This document shows, piece after piece, positions 16,118 through 25,172 of a DNA stretch of 64,000 nucleotides. The stretch lies in NCBI GenBank assembly GCA_900109895.1, contig FOBR01000004.1, positions 62,001 to 126,000 on the forward strand, read 5' to 3'. Origin of the DNA: a bacterium A37T11. Its GTDB lineage: Bacteria; Bacteroidota; Bacteroidia; Sphingobacteriales; Sphingobacteriaceae. A program made the position numbers and the translations under genes. The stretch's first letter is position 1; each line of letters starts with the position of its first letter. Under the pieces are notes generated by a model. The model saw only the letters and a list, made by a program, of their open reading frames with translations. It was not told where the DNA came from and searched no databases.

Positions 16118-17089
16118 ATGTTAAAGCTCGATGAGATAAAAGCTCCGATCACGCTACAACTCGATCTTTTTGAACATAAGTTTAAAGATGCTATGCGTAG
16201 TTCGGTGCCCTTGCTGGACCGGATAACCCATTATATTGTTAAACGCAAAGGTAAACAAATAAGACCCATGTTTGTCTTTTTCTCGGCAGGGCTGTGCGGA
16301 GGTATCAATGAAGCTACACACCGGGGCGCCGCATTGATCGAGTTGTTGCATACTGCCACCCTGGTGCATGATGATGTGGTAGATGACTCTTATGAACGTA
16401 GAGGATTTTTTTCTGTTAATGCCTTATGGAAAAATAAAGTAGCGGTGCTCGTAGGCGATTTTCTGCTTGCAAAGGGGCTTTCATTATCTATTGACAACAA
16501 TGATTTTACGATGCTTAACATTGTGTCAGATGCTATGCAGCAAATGGCCGAAGGCGAACTGTTGCAGATTGAGAAGGCCAGGCGAATGGATATTGATGAA
16601 GCAATTTATTTTGAGGTAATTCGTCAAAAAACGGCCTCACTGATCGCTTCTTGCTGTGCCTGCGGAGCTGCATCGGCCTGTAGCGATGATAAACTGATCG
16701 CTACGATGAATAAAATGGGCGAAAAAATAGGCATGGCCTTCCAGATCAAAGACGATCTATTTGACTTTGGCACAGACGATGTAGGTAAACCCCTTGGTAT
16801 TGACATCAAAGAAAAGAAACTGACATTACCACTTATTTATGCCTTACAACAAACTAAAAAAGCCGAAAAAAGATATGTTATTAACCTGGTTAAAAACCAT
16901 AATGAAGATAAAGATAAAATAGCAGAGGTCATTAGCTTTGTACGCAGCAGCGGCGGTATGCGTTACGCAACCGATAGAATGCTGGGATTTCAACAAGAAG
17001 CTTTTGATATTTTAAATAATTTCCCTGAAAGTGAATACAGGACTGGGTTGGAACAATTGATTCGGTTTACTACCGAACGAAAAAAATAA
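16118..17089 (+). CDS. Polyprenyl diphosphate synthase
   Basis: This 323-residue trans-isoprenyl diphosphate synthase has both aspartate-rich motifs: DDVVDD in LVHDDVVDDSYERRG (near 85-99) and DDLFD in IKDDLFDFGTDD (near 212-223). The GKQIRP segment binds diphosphate. It condenses isopentenyl diphosphate with an allylic primer. Length and sequence resemble the octaprenyl/heptaprenyl synthases that make the menaquinone side chain. It is followed 8 bases later by terC. It depends on the MEP pathway, of which ispF is in this window. Confidence 0.92.
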   Translation: MLKLDEIKAPITLQLDLFEHKFKDAMRSSVPLLDRITHYIVKRKGKQIRPMFVFFSAGLCGGINEATHRGAALIELLHTATLVHDDVVDDSYERRGFFSVNALWKNKVAVLVGDFLLAKGLSLSIDNNDFTMLNIVSDAMQQMAEGELLQIEKARRMDIDEAIYFEVIRQKTASLIASCCACGAASACSDDKLIATMNKMGEKIGMAFQIKDDLFDFGTDDVGKPLGIDIKEKKLTLPLIYALQQTKKAEKRYVINLVKNHNEDKDKIAEVISFVRSSGGMRYATDRMLGFQQEAFDILNNFPESEYRTGLEQLIRFTTERKK

Positions 17090-17097
17090 AAAAGGAT

Positions 17098-18171
17098 ATG
17101 TTCTCACACGAAGCGCTTTTTTTTATTGGATTTCTCCTATTTATTATATTGATGCTGGCCATTGATCTGGGCTTGTTTAATAAAAGTGATCAGCCTGTGT
17201 CTGCAAAACAGGCAGGCATTATGACTGCTGTCTGGGTCACCTTTGCTCTTGCTTTCTACGTGCTTCTCCGCTTTTGGGGAAATGAGCTACATAATATAAC
17301 TGATTTTAATCACTTGGAAGCCCTTACTAAAAAACATCTGCATAATATTAAGCTGATTCCGGATGACTTTGGTGCTAGTATCGCTATCTATAAAAAGAAT
17401 CTGGCGCTTGAATTTATTACAGGTTATGTCATAGAGTATGCGCTTTCTGTGGACAATATTTTTGTAATGGTGTTAATCTTTACCTCATTTGGGGTTGATC
17501 CCCGGCATTATCATAGGGTTTTGGTGTGGGGAATTATTGGCGCAATTGCCCTCCGGTTCCTGTTCATTTTTCTTGGTGCAGCGCTCATTGCTAAATTTGC
17601 ATGGATTTTATATGTGTTTGGTGTATTCCTGGTATATACTGGCATAAGCATGTTCATCAACCGAGATGAGGAAGAAAAAATTGATCCTCAAAACCATAAA
17701 GTAGTGCGCCTTGCATCTAAATATTTCTCTGTATATCCCCAATTTGTAGGCGACAAATTTTTTTATGTGGAAAATGCCAAAAGGTTTATTACTCCCTTGT
17801 TTCTGGTTTTGCTGGTCATTGAATTTACGGATGTGATCTTTGCTGTTGATTCCATCCCTGCCATCTTTGCGGTTACCAAAGATCCATTTATTGTTTTCTT
17901 TTCCAATATATTTGCCATTTTAGGACTGCGATCTATGTTCTTCTTATTGGTCAATATTATTCATAAATTTCATTACCTGAAGATAGGCTTATCTTTTTTG
18001 ATGGTATTTATTGGCGCAAAGATGCTATTACACCATTGGTTGGAATCATGGGGCTTTGGCACCATTCATTCCTTGCTTGTCATTGTGGGTATCTTAGTTA
18101 TCAGTATCATTGCCTCTTTAATATTCCCAAAGAAGCCTCAAAAACATCCGGCAGATACTCATTCCCTTTAA
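17098..18171 (+). CDS. TerC family integral membrane protein
   Basis: The 357-residue protein has about eight to nine membrane helices and the TerC hallmarks: EYALSVDNIFVM (near 115-126) and EFTDVIFAVDSIPAIFAVT (near 242-260), with acidic residues within membranes. TerC/Alx proteins are now linked to metal ion (manganese) export near the Sec translocon and to tellurite resistance in some operons. No ter genes are nearby, so a housekeeping role is more likely. It ends at a bidirectional terminator shared with dnaK. Confidence 0.9.
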   Translation: MFSHEALFFIGFLLFIILMLAIDLGLFNKSDQPVSAKQAGIMTAVWVTFALAFYVLLRFWGNELHNITDFNHLEALTKKHLHNIKLIPDDFGASIAIYKKNLALEFITGYVIEYALSVDNIFVMVLIFTSFGVDPRHYHRVLVWGIIGAIALRFLFIFLGAALIAKFAWILYVFGVFLVYTGISMFINRDEEEKIDPQNHKVVRLASKYFSVYPQFVGDKFFYVENAKRFITPLFLVLLVIEFTDVIFAVDSIPAIFAVTKDPFIVFFSNIFAILGLRSMFFLLVNIIHKFHYLKIGLSFLMVFIGAKMLLHHWLESWGFGTIHSLLVIVGILVISIIASLIFPKKPQKHPADTHSL

Positions 18172-18191
18172 TTCTATTTATAGAACAACAT

Positions 18192-18230
18192 AAAAAAAAA
18201 ACCCTCGGACGCTTGAACGAGGGTTTTTTA
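18192..18230. terminator. Bidirectional intrinsic terminator between terC and dnaK
   Basis: AAAAAACCCTCG (18196-18207) pairs with CGAGGGTTTTTT (18218-18229) over a 10-base loop. T-tracts form on both strands, so it can end both converging genes. Confidence 0.9.
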
Positions 18231-18254
18231 CAAAAAAATTTACCGCATCATGAC

Positions 18255-20180
18255 CTATTTTTTGTCATCATCTTTTACTTCCTCAAATTCGACATCGGTC
18301 ACATCATCTGCAGAAGCATTAGCACTACCCTGAGATTCCGTAGATCCTCCTGTTGCCGGTTCACCTGCTGTTTCTTGTGTTGCTTTGTACATTTCTTCAG
18401 ATGCGGCATTCCATGCATTCTGCAACTCAGCCTGGGCAGCATCTATGGCCGAGAAATCTTTAGAAGCATGGGCAGCTTTGAGCTTATTGAGTCCTTCCTC
18501 AATCGGAGCTCTTTTATCTGCACCAATTTTATCCCCATACTCTTTTAATTGCTTTTCCGTAGAGAAGACCAATGCATCAGCCGAATTCAGCTTATCTACT
18601 TCTTCCTTTGCCTTTTTATCAGCATCGGCGTTAGCTTCAGCCTCTTGTTTCATTTTCTTAATTTCGTCATCTGTAAGCCCTGAAGACGCTTCGATTCGTA
18701 TCTTTTGTTCCTTACCTGTAGCTTTATCCTTAGCTGAAACGTGCAGGATGCCGTTGGCATCTATATCGAAAGTGACTTCGATTTGTGGTACCCCGCGCGG
18801 CGCAGATGGTATTCCATCCAAATGGAAACGGCCGATGGTGCGGTTTTGGTTTGCCATGGGACGCTCTCCCTGCAAAATATGGATCTCTACAGATGGCTGG
18901 TTATCCGAAGCTGTGGAGAACACTTCTGACTTTTTGCTCGGGATTGTCGTGTTTGACTCGATCAGTCTGGTCATTACCCCGCCCATTGTTTCTATACCTA
19001 ATGAGAGAGGGGTTACGTCCAATAACAATACGTCTTTCACTTCACCTGTCAATACACCTCCCTGAATTGCAGCTCCTAATGCTACCACTTCATCCGGGTT
19101 AACACCTTTTGAGGGTTCTTTACCAAAAAAGTTTTTAACAGCTTCCTGAATTGCCGGGATACGGGTAGACCCGCCTACCAAGATGATCTCATCAATATCA
19201 CTGGTTGTAAGACCTGCATTTTTCAATGCAGACTTGCAAGGCTCAATCGTACGCTTGATCAATGAATCTGCCAATGACTCAAATTTGGCTCTGCTGAATG
19301 TACGAACCAAGTGCTTGGGGCCAGTACTGTCAGCCGTGATATACGGAAGGTTGATCTCTGTAGAAGAAGCGCTGGACAATTCAATTTTAGCCTTTTCAGC
19401 GGCTTCTTTTAATCGCTGTAAGGCCATTGGATCTTTACTCAAATCTAACCCGGCGTTGTCATTTTTGAACTCGTCAACCAGCCAGTCTATGATTACCTGA
19501 TCAAAATCATCGCCGCCAAGGTGCGTATCACCATCTGTTGATTTTACTTCAAATACACCTTCGCCCAGTTCCAAAACTGACACGTCATGCGTACCACCAC
19601 CGCAATCAAATACAGCAACCTTCATATCACGGTGTATTTTATCAAGACCGTAAGCCAGGGCAGCTGCTGTAGGCTCATTAATGATACGTTTTACAGTCAA
19701 TCCTGCAATCTCACCAGCCTCTTTGGTAGCCTGACGCTGCGCATCATTAAAATAAGCAGGCACGGTAATAACCGCTTCTGTTACCTCATGCCCCAAAAAG
19801 TCTTCTGCAGTCTTCTTCATCTTCTGAAGAATCATGGCAGAAATTTCCTGCGGGGTATATTTCCGGTCATCTATCTCAACCCTAGGGGTGTTATTTTCTC
19901 CCTTAACAACGGTATACGGTACACGTTGTATTTCTCCTGAAACTTCGCTAAAATTGCTTCCCATGAAGCGTTTAATAGAGTAAATGGTTTTTTTAGGGTT
20001 AGTGATAGCTTGCCGTTTGGCTGGATCTCCAACCTTACGTTCTCCATTTTCAACAAAAGCGACGATAGAAGGGGTTGTGCGTTTACCTTCATTGTTAGCA
20101 ATAACGACCGGTTCATTGCCTTCCATTACTGCCACGCAGGAGTTTGTTGTTCCTAAATCTATTCCAATAATTTTTGACAT
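18255..20180 (-). CDS. dnaK: Molecular chaperone DnaK (Hsp70)
   Basis: This 641-residue Hsp70 has the ATPase signatures [14 protein letters not shown] (4-17), [15 protein letters not shown] and [13 protein letters not shown], a substrate-binding domain ([14 protein letters not shown]) and a helical lid ending in the usual EEVKDDDKK acidic tail. The second phosphate loop reads DCGGGTHD rather than the common DLGGGTFD, a minor variation. The start has an AAGGA ribosome-binding sequence. The gene stands alone without dnaJ or grpE. The upstream gap holds a TGTCAT/ATGACA palindrome at 20300-20321 that may be a control site; no CIRCE element was seen. Confidence 0.97.
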   Translation of the reverse strand: MSKIIGIDLGTTNSCVAVMEGNEPVVIANNEGKRTTPSIVAFVENGERKVGDPAKRQAITNPKKTIYSIKRFMGSNFSEVSGEIQRVPYTVVKGENNTPRVEIDDRKYTPQEISAMILQKMKKTAEDFLGHEVTEAVITVPAYFNDAQRQATKEAGEIAGLTVKRIINEPTAAALAYGLDKIHRDMKVAVFDCGGGTHDVSVLELGEGVFEVKSTDGDTHLGGDDFDQVIIDWLVDEFKNDNAGLDLSKDPMALQRLKEAAEKAKIELSSASSTEINLPYITADSTGPKHLVRTFSRAKFESLADSLIKRTIEPCKSALKNAGLTTSDIDEIILVGGSTRIPAIQEAVKNFFGKEPSKGVNPDEVVALGAAIQGGVLTGEVKDVLLLDVTPLSLGIETMGGVMTRLIESNTTIPSKKSEVFSTASDNQPSVEIHILQGERPMANQNRTIGRFHLDGIPSAPRGVPQIEVTFDIDANGILHVSAKDKATGKEQKIRIEASSGLTDDEIKKMKQEAEANADADKKAKEEVDKLNSADALVFSTEKQLKEYGDKIGADKRAPIEEGLNKLKAAHASKDFSAIDAAQAELQNAWNAASEEMYKATQETAGEPATGGSTESQGSANASADDVTDVEFEEVKDDDKK

Positions 20181-20299
20181 ATCTATATTTCCTTTTTACA
20201 ATTTAATGAATAATCAATGGATTTTATCAATGCGTGTGCCAAGGTTAAAATATGAGTAAAATACGGAAAAAAGGACTACATCCTACAGATTTCTGCTCC

Positions 20300-20321
20300 T
20301 GTCATGATGACATTGTGTCAT
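20300..20321. promoter_or_regulatory. TGTCAT/ATGACA palindrome with a third half-site, upstream of dnaK
   Basis: TGTCAT (20300-20305), one base, then ATGACA (20307-20312) form a perfect 13-base palindrome. A further TGTCAT follows at 20316-20321. It lies about 120 bases before dnaK in a 246-base gap otherwise holding only the L17 terminator. This looks like a repressor or activator site, but no known regulator consensus is recognised. Confidence 0.35.
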
Positions 20322-20359
20322 CCATTTCTCTTTCTGTTTCCTTCAAAAGCACATAATAG

Positions 20360-20397
20360 TTTAAAAAAGAAAAACCCAATTCGTTTTGAATTGGGTT
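20360..20397 (-). terminator. Intrinsic terminator at the end of the ribosomal protein cluster
   Basis: On the minus strand the stem AACCCAATTC/GAATTGGGTT (20373-20397) with a 5-base loop is followed by a T-rich run. It lies 30 bases past the L17 stop and closes the long cluster. Confidence 0.88.
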
Positions 20398-20426
20398 CTT
20401 ATAAAAGTCATTTAAAATCGTGCTAC

Positions 20427-21224
20427 CTAGGCATCTTCTCCGTCAGTCTTCTTGCCTGCATTGAGTTCATCTTGTAATTTCTTCAAGTCCTCAAATTTAC
20501 CATCAGCCGCCAAAGCCGCCTGTTCTGGCCATGTATCTGTAACAGCAGTATTAAACTGATCACCCGCATCTGTCAGGATTGCTTTTAATTCTTGGGCTGA
20601 CTTAGCTGCCAATTCTGCAAAGCTATGAATACCTACTGTATTAAATAACTCAGCAATTTTAGGTCCTATACCTTCAATTATAGCTAAGTCATCTGCATTT
20701 TCCTGAACTGGAGTCACCAGTAATTCAGCTTCAGTTTCTTCGAAATTTGTATCGGATTCTGTGGTTGCTGCAGCTACATTTTCAGCCGATGCACCCTTCT
20801 TTTTTGCTCCACCGCGACGACGGGTTGATTTCTTTTCCTCCTTCACTTCACCCTTGTTATAAAGCTCATTGTAATCAACAAGTTCTATAAGGGCCACTTC
20901 AGCATTATCTCCCAGACGATTGTTCAATTTAATGATACGTGTATAACCACCTGGACGGCTGGCTACTTTTTCAGATATCTCCCTAAAAAGTATGGTGACG
21001 GATTCCTTATCTTTTAAATAGGAGAACACCGTACGCCTTGAGTGGGTAGTATCGTTTTTTGATTTCGTGATCAAGGGCTCAACATAGGTACGAAGAGCCT
21101 TAGCCTTTGCCAAGGTAGTTGTAATGCGCTTGTGTTTAATAAGGGCAGAAGCCAAGTTTGCCAATAGCGCTCTTCTATGGCTATCTGTGCGGCCTAAGTG
21201 ATTGATTTTTTTTCCGTGTCTCAT
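20427..21224 (-). CDS. rplQ: 50S ribosomal protein L17 with a C-terminal helix-hairpin-helix extension
   Basis: Residues 1-120 are a standard L17 ([20 protein letters not shown] start, [11 protein letters not shown] and [13 protein letters not shown]). At 265 residues the protein is about twice the usual length. A basic then acidic linker (about 124-178) leads to a domain at about 178-255 with [17 protein letters not shown], a helix-hairpin-helix signature. This is followed by an [16 protein letters not shown] and LKKLQDEL pattern known from HHH domains fused to other proteins. The core sits at the peptide exit side of the large subunit; the tail could bind nucleic acid. It is the last gene of the cluster and is followed by a terminator. 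Confidence 0.95.
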   Translation of the reverse strand: MRHGKKINHLGRTDSHRRALLANLASALIKHKRITTTLAKAKALRTYVEPLITKSKNDTTHSRRTVFSYLKDKESVTILFREISEKVASRPGGYTRIIKLNNRLGDNAEVALIELVDYNELYNKGEVKEEKKSTRRRGGAKKKGASAENVAAATTESDTNFEETEAELLVTPVQENADDLAIIEGIGPKIAELFNTVGIHSFAELAAKSAQELKAILTDAGDQFNTAVTDTWPEQAALAADGKFEDLKKLQDELNAGKKTDGEDA

Positions 21225-21311
21225 TTTTTCATTATTTGCGCATACCGTCTCCGCCTCGAATTACCCGACAGAGGGAATTATGCAACAGGTCGCCAAAAAT
21301 ATTATATTCTA

Positions 21312-22313
21312 TTATTGTTCTTTTTCTTCGTCTAATTTAAACTTCTGAAGGTTCATGCCAAACGACAAACCTTTAGATTTTACCAGATCCTGAATTTCAG
21401 TCAACGACTTCTTCCCAAAATTCCTAAATTTAAGCATATCGGCTACATCATACGATACCAACTCAGCCAGCGTCCGAATGTCAGCAGCTTTCAAGCAATT
21501 CAGTGCACGTACGGAAAGGTCCAAATCAACCAATTCGGTTTTGAGCACCTTGCGCATGTGCAGAATTTCTTCATCAACCTCTTTTGTCTCTTCCTTTGTT
21601 TGCGATTCAAGCATCATATTCTCATCAGAGAATAACATAAAATGCTGAATGAGAATTTTGGCAGCTTCTTTCAGGGCTTCTTCCGGGTGGATAGAACCAT
21701 CCGTTGAAATATCCAACAAAAGCTTTTCATAATCTGTCTTTTGCTCTACACGGAAATTCTCAATATTATACTTAACATTTTTAATGGGAGTATAAATTGA
21801 GTCGATAGCAATAGTGCCTAACGGTACATCCGTTTGCTTATTCTCTTCTGCATTAACATATCCGCGTCCTTTACTAACAGACAACTCAACTTCCAAAGTT
21901 ACAGAAGTTTCCATATTACAGATCACTAACTCCGGGTTAAGAACTGTAAAGTTTGTTGAATACTTAGTAATATCACCAGCAACAAACTTGTCTTGATTAC
22001 TAATGACCACAAAAACCTTTTCAGATTCTCCAGATTCACCAGTTTTTTTAAAACGAACCTGTTTTAGGTTCAGGATAATCTCAGTTACATCTTCTACGAC
22101 ACCTTCTATGGTAGAAAATTCATGGGATACACCCGAAAAACGCACAGACGTAATAGCATAGCCCTCTAACGAGGACAATAATATACGGCGTAAAGCATTA
22201 CCAATAGTTACTCCGAAGCCCGGCTCTAAAGGACGAAATTCAAATGTACCATCAAAATCCGTAGATTTTTGCATGATCACTTTATCCGGTTTCTGAAATG
22301 CTAAGATTGCCAT
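21312..22313 (-). CDS. rpoA: DNA-directed RNA polymerase subunit alpha
   Basis: The 333-residue subunit has the N-terminal dimerisation domain ([24 protein letters not shown], only in part quoted; [14 protein letters not shown] near 20-33) and a C-terminal domain (about 250-325) with [19 protein letters not shown] and [12 protein letters not shown]. The C-terminal domain contacts upstream DNA and regulators such as AraC proteins. It lies between rpsD and rplQ, the usual alpha-operon order. A hairpin (22358-22381) lies in the short gap from rpsD. Confidence 0.97.
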   Translation of the reverse strand: MAILAFQKPDKVIMQKSTDFDGTFEFRPLEPGFGVTIGNALRRILLSSLEGYAITSVRFSGVSHEFSTIEGVVEDVTEIILNLKQVRFKKTGESGESEKVFVVISNQDKFVAGDITKYSTNFTVLNPELVICNMETSVTLEVELSVSKGRGYVNAEENKQTDVPLGTIAIDSIYTPIKNVKYNIENFRVEQKTDYEKLLLDISTDGSIHPEEALKEAAKILIQHFMLFSDENMMLESQTKEETKEVDEEILHMRKVLKTELVDLDLSVRALNCLKAADIRTLAELVSYDVADMLKFRNFGKKSLTEIQDLVKSKGLSFGMNLQKFKLDEEKEQ

Positions 22314-22357
22314 TTATTTTTAGTTAATAGTTTTAAAATAATTATCAGCACAAGCAT

Positions 22358-22381
22358 GGGTTATTGTAAATACAATAGCCC
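22358..22381 (-). promoter_or_regulatory. Hairpin between rpsD and rpoA
   Basis: On the minus strand GGGCTATTGT and ACAATAACCC pair with one mismatch around a short loop. There is no T-tract. It may be a processing or attenuation structure in the mRNA. Confidence 0.35.
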
Positions 22382-22391
22382 ACAACATTAG

Positions 22392-23000
22392 TTATTTAGA
22401 ATACAACTCGACAATTAAATTCTCTTTTATATTCTCCGGAATTTCGTCGCGGCTTGGAAAATTTAAAAATTTACCAGAAAGTTCAGTAGCATCCCACTCC
22501 AGCCAGCTATATTTATTAATCTTTCTGCCAGCTACACTGTGAATAATAGCTTCCAGGGATTTGGAACGTTCCCTCACAGCAACCACATCTCCTGGACGCA
22601 GACTATAGGAAGCAATATTTACTACATGTCCATTAACGGTCACATGTTTGTGTCCCACCAATTGACGAGCAGCTGAACGTGTTGGTGCAATTCCCAAACG
22701 AAATACGGTGTTATCCAGACGAGCTTCCAAAAACTTCAGCAGGTTCTCACCTGTAATTCCTTCCTTAGATGATGCTTTATCAAACAAGTTAGCAAACTGA
22801 CGTTCTAACACACCATAAGTATATTTAGCCTTTTGTTTTTCCTTTAACTGGATAGCATACTCCGATTCTTTACCACGGCGCTTGGAAACACCATGCATTC
22901 CTGGAGGATAATTTTTACGTTCTAATGCTTTATCAGGGCCAAAAATTGGCTCTCTGAATTTTCTTGCAATTTTGGACTTAGGTCCGGTATATCTTGCCAT
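22392..23000 (-). CDS. rpsD: 30S ribosomal protein S4
   Basis: S4 is a primary 16S rRNA binder that nucleates assembly of the small-subunit body. The 202 residues begin [19 protein letters not shown] and contain the S4 RNA-binding domain ([21 protein letters not shown]). The N-terminal zinc cysteines found in some S4 proteins are absent ([17 protein letters not shown]). The frame runs 35 codons further upstream, but the family start and 16-base-scale spacing support the ATG at 23000. It follows rpsK by about 70 bases. Confidence 0.97.
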   Translation of the reverse strand: MARYTGPKSKIARKFREPIFGPDKALERKNYPPGMHGVSKRRGKESEYAIQLKEKQKAKYTYGVLERQFANLFDKASSKEGITGENLLKFLEARLDNTVFRLGIAPTRSAARQLVGHKHVTVNGHVVNIASYSLRPGDVVAVRERSKSLEAIIHSVAGRKINKYSWLEWDATELSGKFLNFPSRDEIPENIKENLIVELYSK

Positions 23001-23070
23001 ATTGTTACAATTTAAAGTATCATCCGGCCCACGACCGGAGAATCTTAGCTTTAAAAATAGTGAAATTAAA

Positions 23071-23460
23071 TTAAACTCTTCTCCTTTTTGGTGGGCGGCA
23101 TCCATTATGCGGAAGTGGGGTAATATCCCTTATGGATGTAACTTCAATCCCTGAGGTTTGTAGCGTACGGATAGCCGATTCACGGCCGGCCCCAGGACCT
23201 TTTACGAACACCTCCACTTTGCGTAATCCTAGATCATGAGCGACCTTACCACAATCGCCTGCAGCTTGTGACGCAGCATAGGGTGTATTCTTTTTAGATC
23301 CTTTAAAACCCATCTTGCCTGCTGAAGACCAGGATATTGATTGTCCCTGCGTATTGGTCAGGGTAATGATGATATTGTTAAAAGTAGCATTAATGTGGGC
23401 CTGACCTATTGGCTCGATCACCACAACACGCTTCTTGGTAACTTTTTTACTCTTAGCCAT
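23071..23460 (-). CDS. rpsK: 30S ribosomal protein S11
   Basis: This 129-residue platform protein of the small subunit contacts mRNA near the E site. The family signatures [35 protein letters not shown] (20 residues) and the C-terminal [18 protein letters not shown] are all present. It lies 15 bases after rpsM. Confidence 0.98.
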   Translation of the reverse strand: MAKSKKVTKKRVVVIEPIGQAHINATFNNIIITLTNTQGQSISWSSAGKMGFKGSKKNTPYAASQAAGDCGKVAHDLGLRKVEVFVKGPGAGRESAIRTLQTSGIEVTSIRDITPLPHNGCRPPKRRRV

Positions 23461-23475
23461 TTTTACTATATGTGA

Positions 23476-23853
23476 TTATTTCGTAGCTTTCTTTTTATTG
23501 GCAACCGTTTTACGCTTGCCCTTACGAGTACGCGAATTATTTTTAGTGCGCTGACCACGTACTGGTAAGTGCTTACGGTGGCGCAACCCACGGTAACAAC
23601 CGATATCCATCAATCGTTTAATGTTTAACTGAACCTCAGAACGCAAAGCACCTTCTACTTTGATCTCGTCATTGATAATTGTACGGATGGCCGTCAATTG
23701 GTCATCGGTCCATTCCTGAACCTTCACATCGTAACTTATACCAGCTTCATTCAGAATGCGCTGTGCTGTAGAACGACCTATACCGTAAATATAAGTAAGA
23801 CCGATCTCTCCTCTTTTGTTTCTTGGTAAATCTATACCAGCTATCCTTGCCAT
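23476..23853 (-). CDS. rpsM: 30S ribosomal protein S13
   Basis: The 125-residue protein of the small-subunit head contacts the P-site tRNA and bridges to the large subunit. Seen are [20 protein letters not shown], the H2TH-like [15 protein letters not shown] and the basic tail [18 protein letters not shown]. Gene order rpmJ-rpsM-rpsK-rpsD-rpoA-rplQ is standard. Confidence 0.98.
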   Translation of the reverse strand: MARIAGIDLPRNKRGEIGLTYIYGIGRSTAQRILNEAGISYDVKVQEWTDDQLTAIRTIINDEIKVEGALRSEVQLNIKRLMDIGCYRGLRHRKHLPVRGQRTKNNSRTRKGKRKTVANKKKATK

Positions 23854-23867
23854 ATTATTATACTATT

Positions 23868-23984
23868 CTAACCCTGACGTTGTTTAAATTTCGGGTTCTT
23901 TTTGTTAATTACAAACACCTTACCTTTACGGCGGATAATCTTACAATCAGCACTGCGCTTTTTAATGGATGCTCTAACTTTCAT
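23868..23984 (-). CDS. rpmJ: 50S ribosomal protein L36, zinc-free form (38 aa)
   Basis: This tiny frame begins [19 protein letters not shown] and ends NPKFKQRQG, the unmistakable L36 pattern. Of the four zinc ligands of the classical form (three cysteines and a histidine), only Cys14 remains: positions 11, 27 and 33 are Ser, Asn and Phe. It is therefore a C-minus type that cannot bind zinc in the usual way. It lies between infA and rpsM, its normal place. Confidence 0.96.
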   Translation of the reverse strand: MKVRASIKKRSADCKIIRRKGKVFVINKKNPKFKQRQG

Positions 23985-24053
23985 CAGACTATTGTTAATT
24001 AGTTCTTTACTTACCCTGTCTTAATATATACCAATCCGGTTAATTCTAACTAT

Positions 24054-24272
24054 CTATTTATACCGGTATGTAATCCTTCCTTTAGTCAAATCATAGGGTG
24101 ACATTTCTAATTTCACACGGTCACCCGGTAAAATTTTAATATAATGCATCCGCATTTTTCCCGATATATGTGCGATGATCTCATGCCCGTTCTCTAATTC
24201 TACCCGGAACATCGCGTTTGATAGTGCTTCTTTAATAACGCCGTCTTGTTCAATAGAGGCTTGTTTAGCCAT
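24054..24272 (-). CDS. infA: Translation initiation factor IF-1
   Basis: IF-1 is a single OB-fold protein that blocks the ribosomal A site during initiation. The 72 residues ([54 protein letters not shown]) are typical in length and sequence. The gene has its own perfect -7 box at 24318-24325, so it may start a separate transcript within the ribosomal cluster. Confidence 0.98.
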   Translation of the reverse strand: MAKQASIEQDGVIKEALSNAMFRVELENGHEIIAHISGKMRMHYIKILPGDRVKLEMSPYDLTKGRITYRYK

Positions 24273-24317
24273 ATATAGTATTAAAAATTAAATTTATACC
24301 CGCTCCAAACAGGGATG

Positions 24318-24325
24318 CAAAGATA
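24318..24325 (-). promoter_or_regulatory. -7 box TATCTTTG upstream of infA, inside the ribosomal cluster
   Basis: On the minus strand TATCTTTG followed by GCATCCC is a perfect match to the phylum consensus. Its transcript would have a leader of about 40 bases to the infA start. The -33 region is an AT run with no clear TTTG. Confidence 0.6.
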
Positions 24326-24375
24326 AAAAAAATTTTTATTAATACTAGTCATAAAAATATAATTTGTACTTTTTA

Positions 24376-25164
24376 CTATTTAATCACCTTGTTGAGTGCT
24401 TCTTCAACAAATGAAAATGTAGTCAATATATCTGCTTTTCCTTTATTCACTGCAACCATATGCTCAAAATGGGCAGAAGGTTTTGCATCTTTAGTGCTTA
24501 CAGTCCATCCGTCATCCCAGAATTTGATGGCTGCTTTACCCAAATTAATCATGGGTTCAATGCAGATAACCATTCCTTCTTCTAATTTTATTCCTGTACC
24601 TTTCCGCCCGTAATTAGGAATCTCAGGTTTTTCATGCAGGTGAAAACCAACACCGTGCCCCACCAACTCCTTTACAATACCGTAATGATATTTATCAACA
24701 CAATCCTGTATGGCAAAACCTATATCCCCAACCCTTTTCCCAACAACGGCCTGCTCAATTCCAAGATCTAGAGATTCGAGCGTAACATCTAATAATTGCT
24801 GTACATCGGGGCTGATCTCACCTACGGCAAAGGTATAAGCAGAATCGCTAATAAAATTGTTAAGCGTAATTCCGCCATCTACTGAGACAATGTCGCCATC
24901 TTTTAATTCGTAAGCCCCAGGAAATCCATGTACAACCTGGTCATTGACAGAGATACATAATGAATATGGAAAACCATGATAGTTTAAGAAAGACGGTGTC
25001 CCGCCATGGTCATTTATAAAGTCGTAAGCCAGCCTATCAAGCTTTATTGTCTGTACTCCCGGTTTTATTTCCTTAGCAATTTCACCCAGTAATCTAGATA
25101 GCAGCTGGGCGCTGATCCTTAATTGTTCAATATCGTCAGCAGACTTTAATAAGACCCTAGACAT
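24376..25164 (-). CDS. map: Type I methionine aminopeptidase
   Basis: The 262-residue enzyme removes the initiator methionine from new proteins. The five metal ligands are visible in context: Asp in VSVDGGI, Asp in ISDSAYTF, His in GHGVGFHLHEKP, Glu in CIEPMINLG and Glu near HFEHMVAV. It lies in the normal secY-map-infA order, 8 bases after secY, so it is cotranscribed with the translocon gene. Confidence 0.97.
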   Translation of the reverse strand: MSRVLLKSADDIEQLRISAQLLSRLLGEIAKEIKPGVQTIKLDRLAYDFINDHGGTPSFLNYHGFPYSLCISVNDQVVHGFPGAYELKDGDIVSVDGGITLNNFISDSAYTFAVGEISPDVQQLLDVTLESLDLGIEQAVVGKRVGDIGFAIQDCVDKYHYGIVKELVGHGVGFHLHEKPEIPNYGRKGTGIKLEEGMVICIEPMINLGKAAIKFWDDGWTVSTKDAKPSAHFEHMVAVNKGKADILTTFSFVEEALNKVIK

Positions 25165-25172
25165 ATAATTTT

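Noticed and set aside
18385-19065. Plus-strand frame of 226 codons opposite dnaK
   Set aside because: DnaK is certain on the minus strand, and long antisense frames are common over hsp70 genes.
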